Shown here: positions 32,204 through 41,434 of the stretch, piece by piece | How the letters are laid out: each line of letters opens with the position of its first letter | Position numbering within the stretch: position 1 is the first letter of the stretch | Origin: Linnemannia schmuckeri | Lineage: Eukaryota; Mortierellomycota; Mortierellomycetes; Mortierellales; Mortierellaceae | DNA length: 64,000 nucleotides | Assembly: GCA_029449235.1 (NCBI GenBank) | Contig: JANATG010000008.1 | Location: 2,418,001-2,482,000, forward strand | Direction: 5' to 3' | Translations under genes and position numbers: made by a program | The notes under the pieces: generated by a model | Database searches by the model: none | The model's input: only the letters and a program-made list of their open reading frames with translations | What the model was told of the DNA's origin: nothing

Positions 32204-33037
32204 CTACCAGAGCCCCTTGGCCATAGCCCGCATCCTCCCAACATCCTCCAGCACATGCCTAAATTGCTCTTTCACTTTCTGATTATCCTGAACCAAATCC
32301 CTCAGATGATCTTCAACTAGTCTAGCGTCAATTTGGAGAGACTCGGTGTCGCCTTCAAGGCTTGCATTCTTGCTTCGGATCTGGTCAATTTGGTCGGTCA
32401 ACCAATCCATTTGCTCTTCAATAGCATCAATTCCTTCTGTTTGTTGGTCAAGTTCCTTGGTAAATCCTGATACAGACTTGGTGAGATTATTCATAGTCGC
32501 CAGGATCTGGGCGAGTGCTGTGGAGGGGATGTTGGCGTGTGTACGACATGTGTGCCTCGAATCCGATACTGCTGCTGCTGTTACCGAAGGTCGGGAAACG
32601 GGGATAGACGAGGATGGTTGGACTGAGGTGTGTCGATAAACCGGAAGACGAGGCACCGCTCGTCGCCGTCGCTGTTGTTGCTGCTGTTGTTGTTGTTGAC
32701 GCCCAAGAAGTTGCCTCTTTGGTCGCGCCTTGCAAGCAAGCATTTGTGCTTCTACCGGCCTATTGAAGCGAGTGCAGTCGCGATACTTGCAAACCATCTG
32801 GTGCTGCCGAGGATCCGCCTTAAGAATGGAGGTATGATTACATTTGGGATGTGGGCAGGGGTAATACATCCCGCGGGTAGGGTCGCGCTGGACTTTGAGA
32901 GGTGGACGACCGGCGATGGGGTTTGGGATGAAAACAGGTCGTGGATCATGATATCGTCTCATATGCGAGGGGATCTGTTTGCTTCTGGGCAGGGAGCAAT
33001 TGAAAAAATCCGGGCACATTGTCCTTCTGGGCGACAT
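32204..33037 (-). CDS. Family B member B1: dual zinc-finger-like, coiled-coil protein
   Basis: Single-exon 277-residue ORF from ATG 33037. Module 1 (residues 8-30) is CPDFFNC, ten residues, H-MRRY-H; module 2 (about 60-82) is CPHPKC, twelve residues, H-QMV-C. Both are potential zinc-binding sites of C2H2 and C2HC form. A basic linker with a nine-Gln run followed by Arg repeats leads to a C-terminal coiled coil (IEEQMDWLTDQIDQIRSKN, VEDHLRDLVQDNQKVKEQF). No transmembrane segment. Function unknown; nucleic-acid or protein binding by the fingers and oligomerisation by the coil are inferences. Last gene of the array in transcription order. Confidence 0.75.
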   Translation of the reverse strand: MSPRRTMCPDFFNCSLPRSKQIPSHMRRYHDPRPVFIPNPIAGRPPLKVQRDPTRGMYYPCPHPKCNHTSILKADPRQHQMVCKYRDCTRFNRPVEAQMLACKARPKRQLLGRQQQQQQQQQRRRRAVPRLPVYRHTSVQPSSSIPVSRPSVTAAAVSDSRHTCRTHANIPSTALAQILATMNNLTKSVSGFTKELDQQTEGIDAIEEQMDWLTDQIDQIRSKNASLEGDTESLQIDARLVEDHLRDLVQDNQKVKEQFRHVLEDVGRMRAMAKGLW

Positions 33038-33197
33038 TGCTGCTGTTTTTCGTAGTCTGACTGTTGGAGGGAGGGGATAACAAAGGAGGGCGGATAAGTG
33101 CTGGCTGTATATGTGAGGAAGGGGATGCGTTTTGATGTGAAAGACGAAAAATGCAAAAATGGAGCGTACAAATAATTATGAATGGACACATGAGAAA

Positions 33198-33210
33198 ACA
33201 CGCCACGCGA
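33198..33210 (-). promoter_or_regulatory. CRE-like element of B1 (diverged)
   Basis: Minus-strand TCGCGTGGCGTGT about 160 bp upstream of ATG 33037, directly followed by a pyrimidine run; one substitution from the GTGACGTG core of B2. Confidence 0.25.
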
Positions 33211-33453
33211 GCCCCTGATTTATTCTACAAACACTATCTTGCCTGTAGTTCAAAAGTCCTCGTTCGTCAAGCCTTCGCCTTTACTGGTTTATACAAGATC
33301 ACAATCCTATATGTCAAAACACAGAATGTATGAGTAACGATTTTGCGTCTTTTGTGAAATACAACAAATGTACCGCACAAAGGAGTCAACAAATGAAGTG
33401 TGACCTTTTCGCATCTTACTTTGAACAGAACTTGCCCCTCCACTTTCAACGCC

Positions 33454-34359
33454 TCATCGTTCCAGATACTTGACACTCGAAACCATACCCTCAATCTTCT
33501 CACTTACATCCTTGAACTCCTCCTTGACCTTCCGATTATCCTGAAGCAAATCGCCCACACAATCCTCTACCAACCCCATGTTGATCCGCATCGACTCAAC
33601 ATTTGCCTCCAAATTGGCATTATGATTGCGGGCCTCGTAGATCTGCGCCACCAGCCAGTCCATTCGCTCGCCCGTCTCGTCAATTCTTTCCGTCTGCTCG
33701 TCCAGTTGTTTGGTGAATTCTGCAACAGCGCTGGTGACCTGAGTCATTGCCTCCAGAACCTGGTCGAGCGTAGCAAAAGAACGAGCAGAAGGGGCAGAAG
33801 GGGCAGAAGCGGCAGCGGTGACGGTATTGTTGATGCTGATGGTGGTGTTGGTTATGGAAGTGATGGTGGGTTTGGTAGAAGGGATGTCCGAGTCCGTATC
33901 CGATACTCCTGGTGAAGAATGAGAGGAAAGCGACGGAGAAGGCGACGACGAGTCTTGTTCAGTATAACTGCGCCGGAGAAGAAGAGAACTCTGACGCTGA
34001 CTACGTAGTTGCCGCATTGGTTGTTTCGACTGTCCATGGGTAACGGCAGTGATGTTTGTCGTGGTAGTTTGACGACGTGGATGTAGGAACTGACAAGTCC
34101 TATAATGGCGTCTGGCATTACTTGTTGTTATCGTAGTATGATCGCAGTCTGGGTGTGAACAGGCAAACAGCATCCCTTGGTTAGGATCGCGGTGGAGTTG
34201 AACGGACGGACGGTTCGAGTCACGACTGTGTAACAAAAGGGGTTCCGGATCGTGATATGACCGCATATGTTCGGGAGTTTGTTTGCGCTTGGATAGGGAG
34301 CAATTATAAAAGTCTGTGCACGCTGGTGGCCGACCTGGGGCTCCTCGTTTCCTTGACAT
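33454..34359 (-). CDS. Family B member B2: dual zinc-finger-like, coiled-coil protein
   Basis: 301 residues from ATG 34359 (MSRKRGAPGRPPACTDFYNC). Finger 1 is CTDFYNC, ten residues, H-MRSY-H; finger 2 is CSHPDC, twelve residues, H-YRT-C, all ligands present. The linker is long, Ser/Thr/Arg-rich and contains SITNTTISINNTVTAAAS. The coiled coil spans about residues 190-295 (FTKQLDEQTERIDETGERMD, VEDCVGDLLQDNRKVKEEF). Closest in finger 2 to B5 and B6 (N-A/S-x-R-HYR-T/S-C). It has both upstream elements of the family. Confidence 0.78.
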   Translation of the reverse strand: MSRKRGAPGRPPACTDFYNCSLSKRKQTPEHMRSYHDPEPLLLHSRDSNRPSVQLHRDPNQGMLFACSHPDCDHTTITTSNARRHYRTCQFLHPRRQTTTTNITAVTHGQSKQPMRQLRSQRQSSLLLRRSYTEQDSSSPSPSLSSHSSPGVSDTDSDIPSTKPTITSITNTTISINNTVTAAASAPSAPSARSFATLDQVLEAMTQVTSAVAEFTKQLDEQTERIDETGERMDWLVAQIYEARNHNANLEANVESMRINMGLVEDCVGDLLQDNRKVKEEFKDVSEKIEGMVSSVKYLER

Positions 34360-34474
34360 GGGGTTTTCAGCTTGTTTGGGTGGAAAAGGTGTTGAGTAGG
34401 CTGTGAAGTATTTGGTTGTTACCAGAAACGAAAAATAGCATGCAATAAATATTGAGGAATTAAAAAAAAAAAAA

Positions 34475-34488
34475 GCACGTCACGCGCC
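34475..34488 (-). promoter_or_regulatory. CRE-like element of B2
   Basis: Minus-strand GGCGCGTGACGTGC, containing TGACGT, about 116 bp upstream of ATG 34359 and followed by a T-rich run. Confidence 0.4.
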
Positions 34489-34510
34489 TATTACCACCTC
34501 ATGGATTCTC

Positions 34511-34523
34511 GCCACCAAAATTT
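34511..34523 (-). promoter_or_regulatory. Shared upstream element, B2 copy
   Basis: GCCACCAAAATTT on the plus strand, about 150 bp upstream of ATG 34359; the best match to the consensus. Confidence 0.45.
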
Positions 34524-34745
34524 AAATATAGTGGCCGTGCTTGGCGCCCATGAAAAAGAAAACCTGTCATAGACGCATAGACAAGGAGCCTTTAGTGCAG
34601 TAGTAAGAACACGCAGCAAAATGTGCGAAAATGATTATTATTATGTTTTTTTTATTTTGTTTTTATCTAAAAAATAAAACAACTGTGAGAGGGAAGGGGC
34701 AGAGTAAACAAACCATATAAGACAATGGAAACACAAAGGCGCAGC

Positions 34746-35654
34746 TCAAAAGTAGAAATTACTTTGACGTCCACGATCTTTGAACGCCAAGCTAGCTCGT
34801 CCCATATCTTCTCGTGCGCCTCTAAGATGCGCCTTCATCTTTTGATTATCCTGCAGCATATCGCCCAAATGGTCCTCGACCAAGCCCAAGTCGTTGCGGA
34901 GTGACTCTGTATGCGCATCCAGACTTGCGTTCTGCGTCCGGATTTCGTCAACTTGCTCTGCCAGCCATTCCATTTGCTCGTTCATCTTGCCAATGGTCTG
35001 TGTCTGTGTGTTGAGTCGCTTGTTGAGTTGAGTCACAGTATCGGCGAGTTGCTGCAGGCCTGATAGGACCTGGCTTAAAGTTGCATTGGAGGCGTCGTTG
35101 GTGGATGCAGGAATAGGGGAAGGGGTACGAGGAGCAATAGGGGGAGGAGTATGGTCGAAAATGGACCCTGAGGACGCCGACGACGTCGAAGCAGCCCGAA
35201 CTGAGGAAGTTCTCCGGAGAGAGGAGGATGACGGGCGACCGGCCCGACCGCGAGAGACAATAGATTGGTTGAGGATTCGTCGCTTTGACCTGGCAGACCG
35301 GGGTGATGCAGCAGTAGCGGCGACAGCAGTGGATGAGGAAGTCGATAGTGACGACGAGGAGGCCTTGGCCTTTGCAGCACGCAAAAGATCTCGTCTGATG
35401 TATTTGCAATGCCTCAGATGCTGATACGGAGCGCTCCTCAGAATAGACAAATGGTCGCATTCAGGATGAGGGCAGGGAAAGAACATTTTGCGGCGGGGGT
35501 CACGATGGATCACAATAGGTTTGCCGCCGTCAAGGGGGTTGGCGAGTTCTATGGGTCTGGCGTCGTGATAAGTCGTCATGTGCTTGGTATCCTGCTGGCT
35601 CTTGGGCAGCGAGCAGTTGAAGTAGTCCATGCATATGCTTTGTCCGTTCTTCAT
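34746..35654 (-). CDS. Family B member B3: dual zinc-finger-like, coiled-coil protein
   Basis: 302 residues from ATG 35654 (MKNGQSICMDYFNC). This start is chosen because it aligns with B4 (MKNNQRPP) and because the open frame upstream is low complexity and runs into the promoter. Finger 1 is CMDYFNC, ten residues, H-MTTY-H; finger 2 is CPHPEC, twelve residues, H-LRH-C. The linker is Ser/Ala/Arg-rich and carries a basic SKRRILNQ patch. The coiled coil contains LNKRLNTQTQTIGKMNEQME and VEDHLGDMLQDNQKMKAHL. Confidence 0.78.
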   Translation of the reverse strand: MKNGQSICMDYFNCSLPKSQQDTKHMTTYHDARPIELANPLDGGKPIVIHRDPRRKMFFPCPHPECDHLSILRSAPYQHLRHCKYIRRDLLRAAKAKASSSSLSTSSSTAVAATAASPRSARSKRRILNQSIVSRGRAGRPSSSSLRRTSSVRAASTSSASSGSIFDHTPPPIAPRTPSPIPASTNDASNATLSQVLSGLQQLADTVTQLNKRLNTQTQTIGKMNEQMEWLAEQVDEIRTQNASLDAHTESLRNDLGLVEDHLGDMLQDNQKMKAHLRGAREDMGRASLAFKDRGRQSNFYF

Positions 35655-35874
35655 GGTGGCGATATCTTGTTGAGAGGTAGAGATGGTGGTGGTAGTTGGA
35701 GATGATTGTTGTTGCCGAAAAGTATATGATTGACAAGGTATGGGGACGTTGAAGAGGAGTGAGGAGAAGAGAACAGACGCGGACGTTGAGGAGGAGAAGG
35801 GTGTTCGTGTGGAATTGACGCGAAAGGGGAAAAAAAGGTGCATGTAAATATTAGAACCAAAAAAGCACGTCACA

Positions 35875-35885
35875 CATAATGGCCA
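35875..35885 (-). promoter_or_regulatory. CRE-like element of B3
   Basis: Minus-strand GTGTGACGTGC with TGACGT core, about 220 bp upstream of ATG 35654, followed by a T run. Confidence 0.4.
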
Positions 35886-35897
35886 CTGTGTCACTTT

Positions 35898-35908
35898 GCC
35901 ACCAAATT
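35898..35908 (-). promoter_or_regulatory. Shared upstream element, B3 copy
   Basis: GCCACCAAATT on the plus strand, about 245 bp upstream of ATG 35654. Confidence 0.4.
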
Positions 35909-36116
35909 GAAATCTGATATATTTGGTCACTGATCGTTTCTATCTTCTCAACAGAAAGTAATGAGATTCCTCGTCTTGGCCAGTCGTCGAGCAAATCCTA
36001 CCTCGGAGCTAAGTCAGAACATCAGCAACATTTGTAGGCTTACTCGCGTATTTTTATTTTTATTATTTAAAGTCACCAAACACGAAACCCAATAACGAAT
36101 GCCCGAAGTAAAGTGC

Positions 36117-37017
36117 CTAGTATCTAAGGCTACGGTAGATGGCATCTTGGTGTTGTTGGTATTGATTATACCTGAACCTAGGACTAACCTTCCCAACATC
36201 CTCTCGAGTGCCCTTCATCTGCTCCTTGATTTTGCGGTTACCCTGAAGCAAATTACCAAGATGATCCTCCACTAGTCCTGCATCGATGCAGAGTGACTGG
36301 GTATGTGCACCCTGACTTGTGCTCTGCGTCTGTATCTCGTCAACCTGATCCATCAACCACTTCATCTGCTCGTGCATCCTGTCAACACTCATCTTTTGCC
36401 CTTTCAGTCGCTTCCTTAGTCCTGTAACAGTGTCGGTTATGTGATCTATGCCTCTCAGGATTTGATTGAGAGCACTGGCAGAGGAAGTGCTGTTGTCGTA
36501 GATGATGTTGTTGATGTTTGATTCCAGGAGAGGCATAGCTCGGATCCGAACCCGACGACTGGGCAGTAAGTGCAACCGGAGGAGCTGATGTGACCGAAGG
36601 TTGATCGACTTTACGACGAAAAGCGAGGGATTCATGCTCAGGCTTGATTTTCTGTATTTTCTGCGCAGATCGTGGCAGGGCAACAGCAGCAGCAGAGACT
36701 GCAACAGAGGTACCAGAGGCACTGGGACTGGTAGACCGATGATCCCGCTTGGTGAACTTGCCATTATTTTGATGCTGGAGAGGTCCGCTCCTCAGGATTG
36801 ATATGTGATCACAGTCAGGGTGAGGGTACGGGAAAAACATCCCCCTCTTGGGGTCGCGATGGATCTTAATGAATGGACCGCCGCTGGAAAGTGGGTTAGG
36901 GATTTCGACGGGTTTTGGGTCGTGTTACATCCGGGCGTGCCAAGCGTTTTGTAGGTTTTTGGGGACCGAGCACATAAAGTAGTTGGTGCACATGGGTGGT
37001 CTCTGGTTGTTTTTCAT
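36117..37017 (-). pseudogene. Family B member B4, broken
   Basis: ATG 37017 opens MKNNQRPPMCTNYFMC. The frame is stopped by TAA at 36925-36927, at the place where other copies have Tyr just before the second finger-1 His (HARM-stop-HDPKP). The same frame continues, but finger 2 has lost two ligands: FPYPHPDC instead of FPC, and QHQNNGK instead of H-x3-C. A frameshift near 36540 then moves the coiled-coil part (LNQILRGIDHITDTVTGL, MHEQMKWLMDQVDEIQ, VEDHLGNLLQGNRKIKEQM) to another frame. Loss of metal ligands together with nonsense and frameshift supports true decay rather than a read error. Confidence 0.75.
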
Positions 37018-37353
37018 GGTGTGTTGTTGTTGTTGTTGGTTGCGAGAGAATGAGTGATTGAATAACTGACGAAGAAAGAGCGTGCAGGGAAAGGGGAGGA
37101 AAGGGGTTAAAGGAGAAGAAGTTGCATTGATGGCTGTAAAAAAGGGGGTGGAGATCAAGAATGGGAAAAAATGTCACATGAGCAGATGATGCGTACGCCG
37201 ATTGTCAGTTCACTCTTTCGCAACACTTTGTTACAGCCACCTGAAAGCGGAGGATAACGAGAAACCTTTTCATTCCACCTTTTTGCTTCTACCCTTACTC
37301 TCTCCGGTACATCTTTGTCTTTCTCATAGCCGACTTGTACTATTACAATATAT

Positions 37354-38187
37354 TTATTTACAATGAGACTTTCCGCCTCTATAACCTATTCCTCCAAGGT
37401 CCGACCACATGCCCTTCAAGCGCTTCCTCACATCGCGGTTGTCCTGGACCAAATCCTCCATATGCCTCTTCACCCTGCCCATTTCCCTCTGAAAAGAGTC
37501 TGTATGTACCGCCAGACTCGCGCGATGGCTCCGAATCTCATCCACCTCCTCGGTCAGCCACTCCATGTGCTCGTTCATCTTCTGGACCCTCCTTGCCCGC
37601 CTGTCGAGCTGTTTGCTCAACCCTGCAACTGCGTTAGTGAGCTGGCTCATTTTCGCCAAAAGTTGAGCAGCAGTTGTATCATCCAATGATACAGTGGTGC
37701 TGTATAAGAGAGGAGAGGCATCATTTGATTCTGCTTCCGCAGGTGGGGGGCGAGGTGCAAAAGAGCGAGACAAGGATGGGCGTAGATATCGACCTAAGTA
37801 CCGATGATGGGGGAGATCAAGGCTTTGATGGTGGCGTTGTTGCTGCCTTGACTGTATCGATCGTCGCTGGGTTGCAACGGCGGTTATGTTAGTAGTGGGC
37901 TGACCGCCAGTGAGGACCAGCCTACAAGTCCTGTAATGTCGCCGAGCATTGTCTCTGGTAATAGACGTATGATCGCACTTAGGGTGGAGGCAGACAAAAT
38001 ACATGCCCTGCTTTGGGTCTCGATGGAGTTGGATAGGCGGAAGAACTGGGTTGTTGTTTGTTGCCAAAATGGGTTGCGGATTGTGATATTCATGTGTATG
38101 TTTCTCCATTTGACTGTCGTCGACGGCGGCAAAGGAGCAGTGGAAGAAGTCCGTACAGGCTGGTGGTTTTCCGGTTGTCTTTGGCAT
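37354..38187 (-). CDS. Family B member B5: dual zinc-finger-like, coiled-coil protein
   Basis: 277 residues from ATG 38187 (MPKTTGKPPACTDFFHC). Finger 1 has a longer spacer: CTDFFHC, twelve residues, H-THEY-H, shared only with B6. Finger 2 is CLHPKC, twelve residues, H-YRT-C. The linker contains TTNITAVATQRRSIQSR, closely matching TTNITAVTHGQSKQ in B2. The coiled coil contains LSKQLDRRARRVQKMNEHME and VKRHMEDLVQDNRDVRKRL. Apparently intact. Confidence 0.78.
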   Translation of the reverse strand: MPKTTGKPPACTDFFHCSFAAVDDSQMEKHTHEYHNPQPILATNNNPVLPPIQLHRDPKQGMYFVCLHPKCDHTSITRDNARRHYRTCRLVLTGGQPTTNITAVATQRRSIQSRQQQRHHQSLDLPHHRYLGRYLRPSLSRSFAPRPPPAEAESNDASPLLYSTTVSLDDTTAAQLLAKMSQLTNAVAGLSKQLDRRARRVQKMNEHMEWLTEEVDEIRSHRASLAVHTDSFQREMGRVKRHMEDLVQDNRDVRKRLKGMWSDLGGIGYRGGKSHCK

Positions 38188-38383
38188 TATGTCTGCAGTG
38201 AGCGTGGTAAGGGAGGTTTGGCGAAAGAGAGAAGCTTATGATACAGGAAATGGTTGGTTTGGACAGCAAGAAGGCGTTGGAGTAGTGTGAAGTCAAGACG
38301 AGGAAGAAGGAAAAAGGGGTGTTGGTGGAAAGGAACGTGATAAAGACCATGTTAAATAATCGTGATATGAAAGCACAAAAAAC

Positions 38384-38395
38384 AAGTCACGCGCC
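38384..38395 (-). promoter_or_regulatory. CRE-like element of B5 (diverged)
   Basis: Minus-strand AGGCGCGTGACTT about 200 bp upstream of ATG 38187, followed by a T run; keeps GGCGCGTGAC but not the full TGACGT. Confidence 0.3.
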
Positions 38396-38440
38396 TTTGC
38401 CTTGATTTTGTCACATATGCATTAAGGCATGTATCACCTT

Positions 38441-38450
38441 GCCACCAAAA
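38441..38450 (-). promoter_or_regulatory. Shared upstream element, B5 copy
   Basis: GCCACCAAAA on the plus strand, about 255 bp upstream of ATG 38187. Confidence 0.4.
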
Positions 38451-38566
38451 CTAACCTCGTCCACTTTTGTAAAGCCTAATTTGTTACCTAGCACTATTAT
38501 TCTCCGCCATTGCCATTATTTTCATCATAGGCCACGTCTCGCAATTCAGCGCTTTATTATTACTCA

Positions 38567-39523
38567 TCAATACTCTACACTCCCAGAAGAGCCTATTCGT
38601 CCAAGATCCGACCGCACCCCTCTCATCCGCCCCCTCATATCTCGATTATCCTGAACCAAGCCCTCCATTCGCCTCTCGACCATACCCATCTCCCTCCTTA
38701 GAGAATTCGTATGCATCTCTAGGCTCGCGTTGTGACTCCGAAGATCATCCATCTGGTCGGCTAGCCAAACCATCTGTCCGCCCATTGTTTTAATTCTCCT
38801 TGCCCGCTTGTTGAGTTGTCTGTCCAGTTCTGCAACAGCATTGGTGAGATGATTCATGGTCGCCAACAGTTGGGTAGTAGTTGCATCAACTGAGGTTGTG
38901 GTGGTATTGGTGGTAGTGATGACAGCGGTTGTGGTAATGGTGCGCCCGAGAGGAGGGTGGTCCGAATCCGATTCTGTGGGCAGGGAACGAGAGGCAGCCG
39001 AGCGAGATGAGGACGTGAGTCGGTCGACGTTATGACGGCGGAGGAAAATTGGGCTTTGTCGCGGGCTCTGTCGCTGAATTTGCCGCTTGTTTGTCAGTTC
39101 TGGCTGTTGTTGCACTGTCTCTATTGGCTGTTGTTGCGTTGTCTCGAATGAGCGCTGCTGCGTTATCTCCACTGGTCGTTGCAGAGTCGCAGAGGAGATG
39201 GAAATGACAGGTGCGGATTGGGAACCAGGATGGAGCAGCATACAACTCCTATAATGACGCCCGGCACTGTCCCTGGTTATCGAGGTATGGACGCAGTCCG
39301 GGTGGAGACAGGAAAAATACATCTCCTTGTTGGGGTCGCGAGAGATTTGAACAGGTGGTCGAGTGGAGTTATTATCGTCGTCTTCAATTAGAAGGGGTTC
39401 CGGATCGTGATATTCTCGCTGGTGGTTCTCGATTTGGCGTGTATTCTTGCCGACGAAGGTGCAGGTGAAGAAACTTGAGCAGGCGGGTTTCTTTCCTCGC
39501 TTCTTTGCTTCGGCTGCTTCCAT
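38567..39523 (-). CDS. Family B member B6: dual zinc-finger-like, coiled-coil protein
   Basis: 318 residues from ATG 39523 (MEAAEAKKRGKKPACSSFF). The open frame extends upstream to 39631, but that part is hydrophobic/low complexity and does not align with the other copies. Finger 1 is CSSFFTC, twelve residues, H-QREY-H; finger 2 is CLHPDC, twelve residues, H-YRS-C. The linker has tandem Gln-rich motifs of the form QRSFETTQQQPIETVQQQP, then Thr-rich repeats. The coiled coil contains LDRQLNKRARRIKTMGGQM and VERRMEGLVQDNRDMRGRM. Closest to B5, so these two are probably the most recent duplicates. Confidence 0.78.
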   Translation of the reverse strand: MEAAEAKKRGKKPACSSFFTCTFVGKNTRQIENHQREYHDPEPLLIEDDDNNSTRPPVQISRDPNKEMYFSCLHPDCVHTSITRDSAGRHYRSCMLLHPGSQSAPVISISSATLQRPVEITQQRSFETTQQQPIETVQQQPELTNKRQIQRQSPRQSPIFLRRHNVDRLTSSSRSAASRSLPTESDSDHPPLGRTITTTAVITTTNTTTTSVDATTTQLLATMNHLTNAVAELDRQLNKRARRIKTMGGQMVWLADQMDDLRSHNASLEMHTNSLRREMGMVERRMEGLVQDNRDMRGRMRGVRSDLGRIGSSGSVEY

Positions 39524-39663
39524 GGTGGATTGCTTGTTTTGGAGGGGGGAGGGGAAGGGGAGGTGAAGAGAGAGAGATAAGTGTTGTAGGAACTGAAATA
39601 GGGGAAGAGTGTTAATGTTTTTAAAGGCCATAAATAAATAATTTGGTCAAACGAAATTCAAAA

Positions 39664-39676
39664 AACGCGTCACACG
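39664..39676 (-). promoter_or_regulatory. CRE-like element of B6 (diverged)
   Basis: Minus-strand ACGTGTGACGCGT about 140 bp upstream of ATG 39523, followed by a T run. Confidence 0.3.
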
Positions 39677-39713
39677 TCTCATCGCTTTTTTAAAAATTCG
39701 CCCCTAATAATTT

Positions 39714-39950
39714 TCAAGCCGTCTGCAACTGAACACCTTCAAATTGCTCTTTCAACTCGCTGTTGTCCTCCAATAACCCGCCCAAGTGATCCCTGGCCAT
39801 GTCCATATCGATCCAGATAAACTCTGTATGAGACTTCAAGCTCGCGCTCTGACACTGGATCTCCTCGACCTGGTCAGCCAGCCATTCCATCCGTCTGTTC
39901 ATCACGTTAACAGTCCTTGTTTGTCTGGAGAATTGCCATCGTGCGCAGGA
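39714..39950 (-). pseudogene. Family B member B7, only the coiled coil left
   Basis: One frame reads ARWQFSRQTRTVNVMNRRME, then WLADQVEEIQCQSASL and ARDHLGGLLEDNSELKEQF, aligning with the C-terminal coil of B3. It ends QLQTA at 39714. Both finger modules and the linker are absent upstream, so this is a 5'-truncated copy. Confidence 0.65.
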
Positions 39951-40550
39951 TTCGTTTTGGGAGGTGGATGGTGTAGAGACTAGTGTCCTTGAGATGTTGA
40001 TTCGGAATCGACTTTAGTTGGTGTCAAGAGGCTGAAGTGGAACGGATAGGGGTCAAAGGTAGAGAAGTAAGAGTGAGGGAGCGAGAAAGAAAGGAGGCTA
40101 TTGGAATGAGTAGCAAGGATTTGAGAGTGGGTGGGCGAGGCGGTAAGAAGAGTCTGCGAGAAAAAGACCTACAGCATTATGTTAACAATTTCTCTTCCCC
40201 ATCATCTCGCTCAACAATAAGCTCTTGGAAAAAAAAGGGCCTACACGTTTGTTCTTGCCATTAGTTGCTCTTACACCACGTTCTTTTATATCTTTTATCT
40301 TCAAAACGCTACATACTTTGTCGTGCAAAAAAAGTCTCCCCGCTTTATATTCTCATCGGCTTAATCCGAAAAATGAGCGAAATAAAAAAATCTTTAGGGG
40401 TTGGGCAACGAAATGCTAACATCCTGTATCCGAGAGATGACTCTTGAATCAAGGTGTGGTTCTCTGCTTGCAAAGAAAAGGGGCTTGACAAAGCGATCTG
40501 ATACTTCTTTTGTTGAAAGAGGCGCCCTGCTTTAGCTTCGAGTGTTCAGC
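39951..40550. other. Spacer between B7 and B8
   Basis: No gene supported. Purine-rich near 40075-40165. Confidence 0.4.
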
Positions 40551-41434
40551 CTACTTGCTTACTTGAGGTCCTTGATCTATAAAAAAAGGAGGCTTTTGAT
40601 AAACTTGAATGCAAAATTGGTGGCAAAAGGCAGAAAGGCAGCCTACTCTCTTACCACAAAAGCTTGCAGCACTGCACTTTTCCTGCTGCTGCTCCTTAGG
40701 AGGGGTCATGGTTTTTCGATGAGGATCTTCGACCACCGTATTTCCTCGTCCAAGATGCGACTTGATGTCCCTCAGCTGGTTCTTGATTTCGCGGTTCTCT
40801 TGGAGCATATCGCCGATGTACTCGCCAAACAGGTCCACGTTAATGCGAAGAGACTCGGTGTGAGTATCCATGCTGGCGCTGTTGACGATGAGTTTTTGCA
40901 CCTGATACTCGTTGTGATTAGCCTGACCCTGAATCTCTTCTACCTGCTCTGTCAATAAGTCCATCCTATCGTTCAGTCGATTGACACCCTCCAGGATCTG
41001 CTCGAGAAGAAGCGCCGATATGATCGAAAGCTGAACACGATGTTCCGTCTCCTTGCCAGACTTCAATCCAGATGGTAACGAAGACGAGCACGTGGCATCT
41101 GAGCGATCCGAAAAGGTCGAATCAGAACAACCCTCCGCTCGAGCACGAGTAGATCTTCGTCTTGCATGAGAAGGGTTGATGAACTTGCAGATTTTGTAAT
41201 GTTGCAGAGGACCAGACTTGAGCATAGACCTGTGCTCGCAGCATGGGTGGCTGCAAGGAAAAGCCATCCCCTTGGTGGGGTCACGGTGGATGGTGATAGG
41301 TTTACCCCCGGTGATCTTGTTTGGGATCTGAACAGATCCGGGATGTGGTACAGGAAAACGTAGGTGTAGCTTTGCTGGTGCTTGCGTAGCGAGCACTCGT
41401 AAAAGTTTGCGCACGCTGGTCTTCTTCCTTGCAT
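40551..41434 (-). pseudogene. Family B member B8, frameshifted
   Basis: ATG 41434 opens MQGRRPACANFYECSLRKHQ, in register with the family. Finger 1 has lost its first His (YTYVFLYH where others have H-x4-H). Between about 41340 and 41390 the homology changes frame and continues IPNKITGGKPITIHRDPTKG with an intact finger 2 (CSHPCC, twelve residues, H-YKI-C). A shortened linker and a coiled coil (LLEQILEGVNRLNDRMDLL, LFGEYIGDMLQENREIKNQL) follow. The tail after GRGNTVVED is unlike the other copies. A single-base read error is possible, but the missing His argues for decay. Confidence 0.65.

Noticed and set aside
40613..40624. AAATTGGTGGCA, reverse copy of the shared upstream element
   Set aside because: Lies inside the 3' coding part of B8 in the opposite orientation and with no plus-strand gene behind it.
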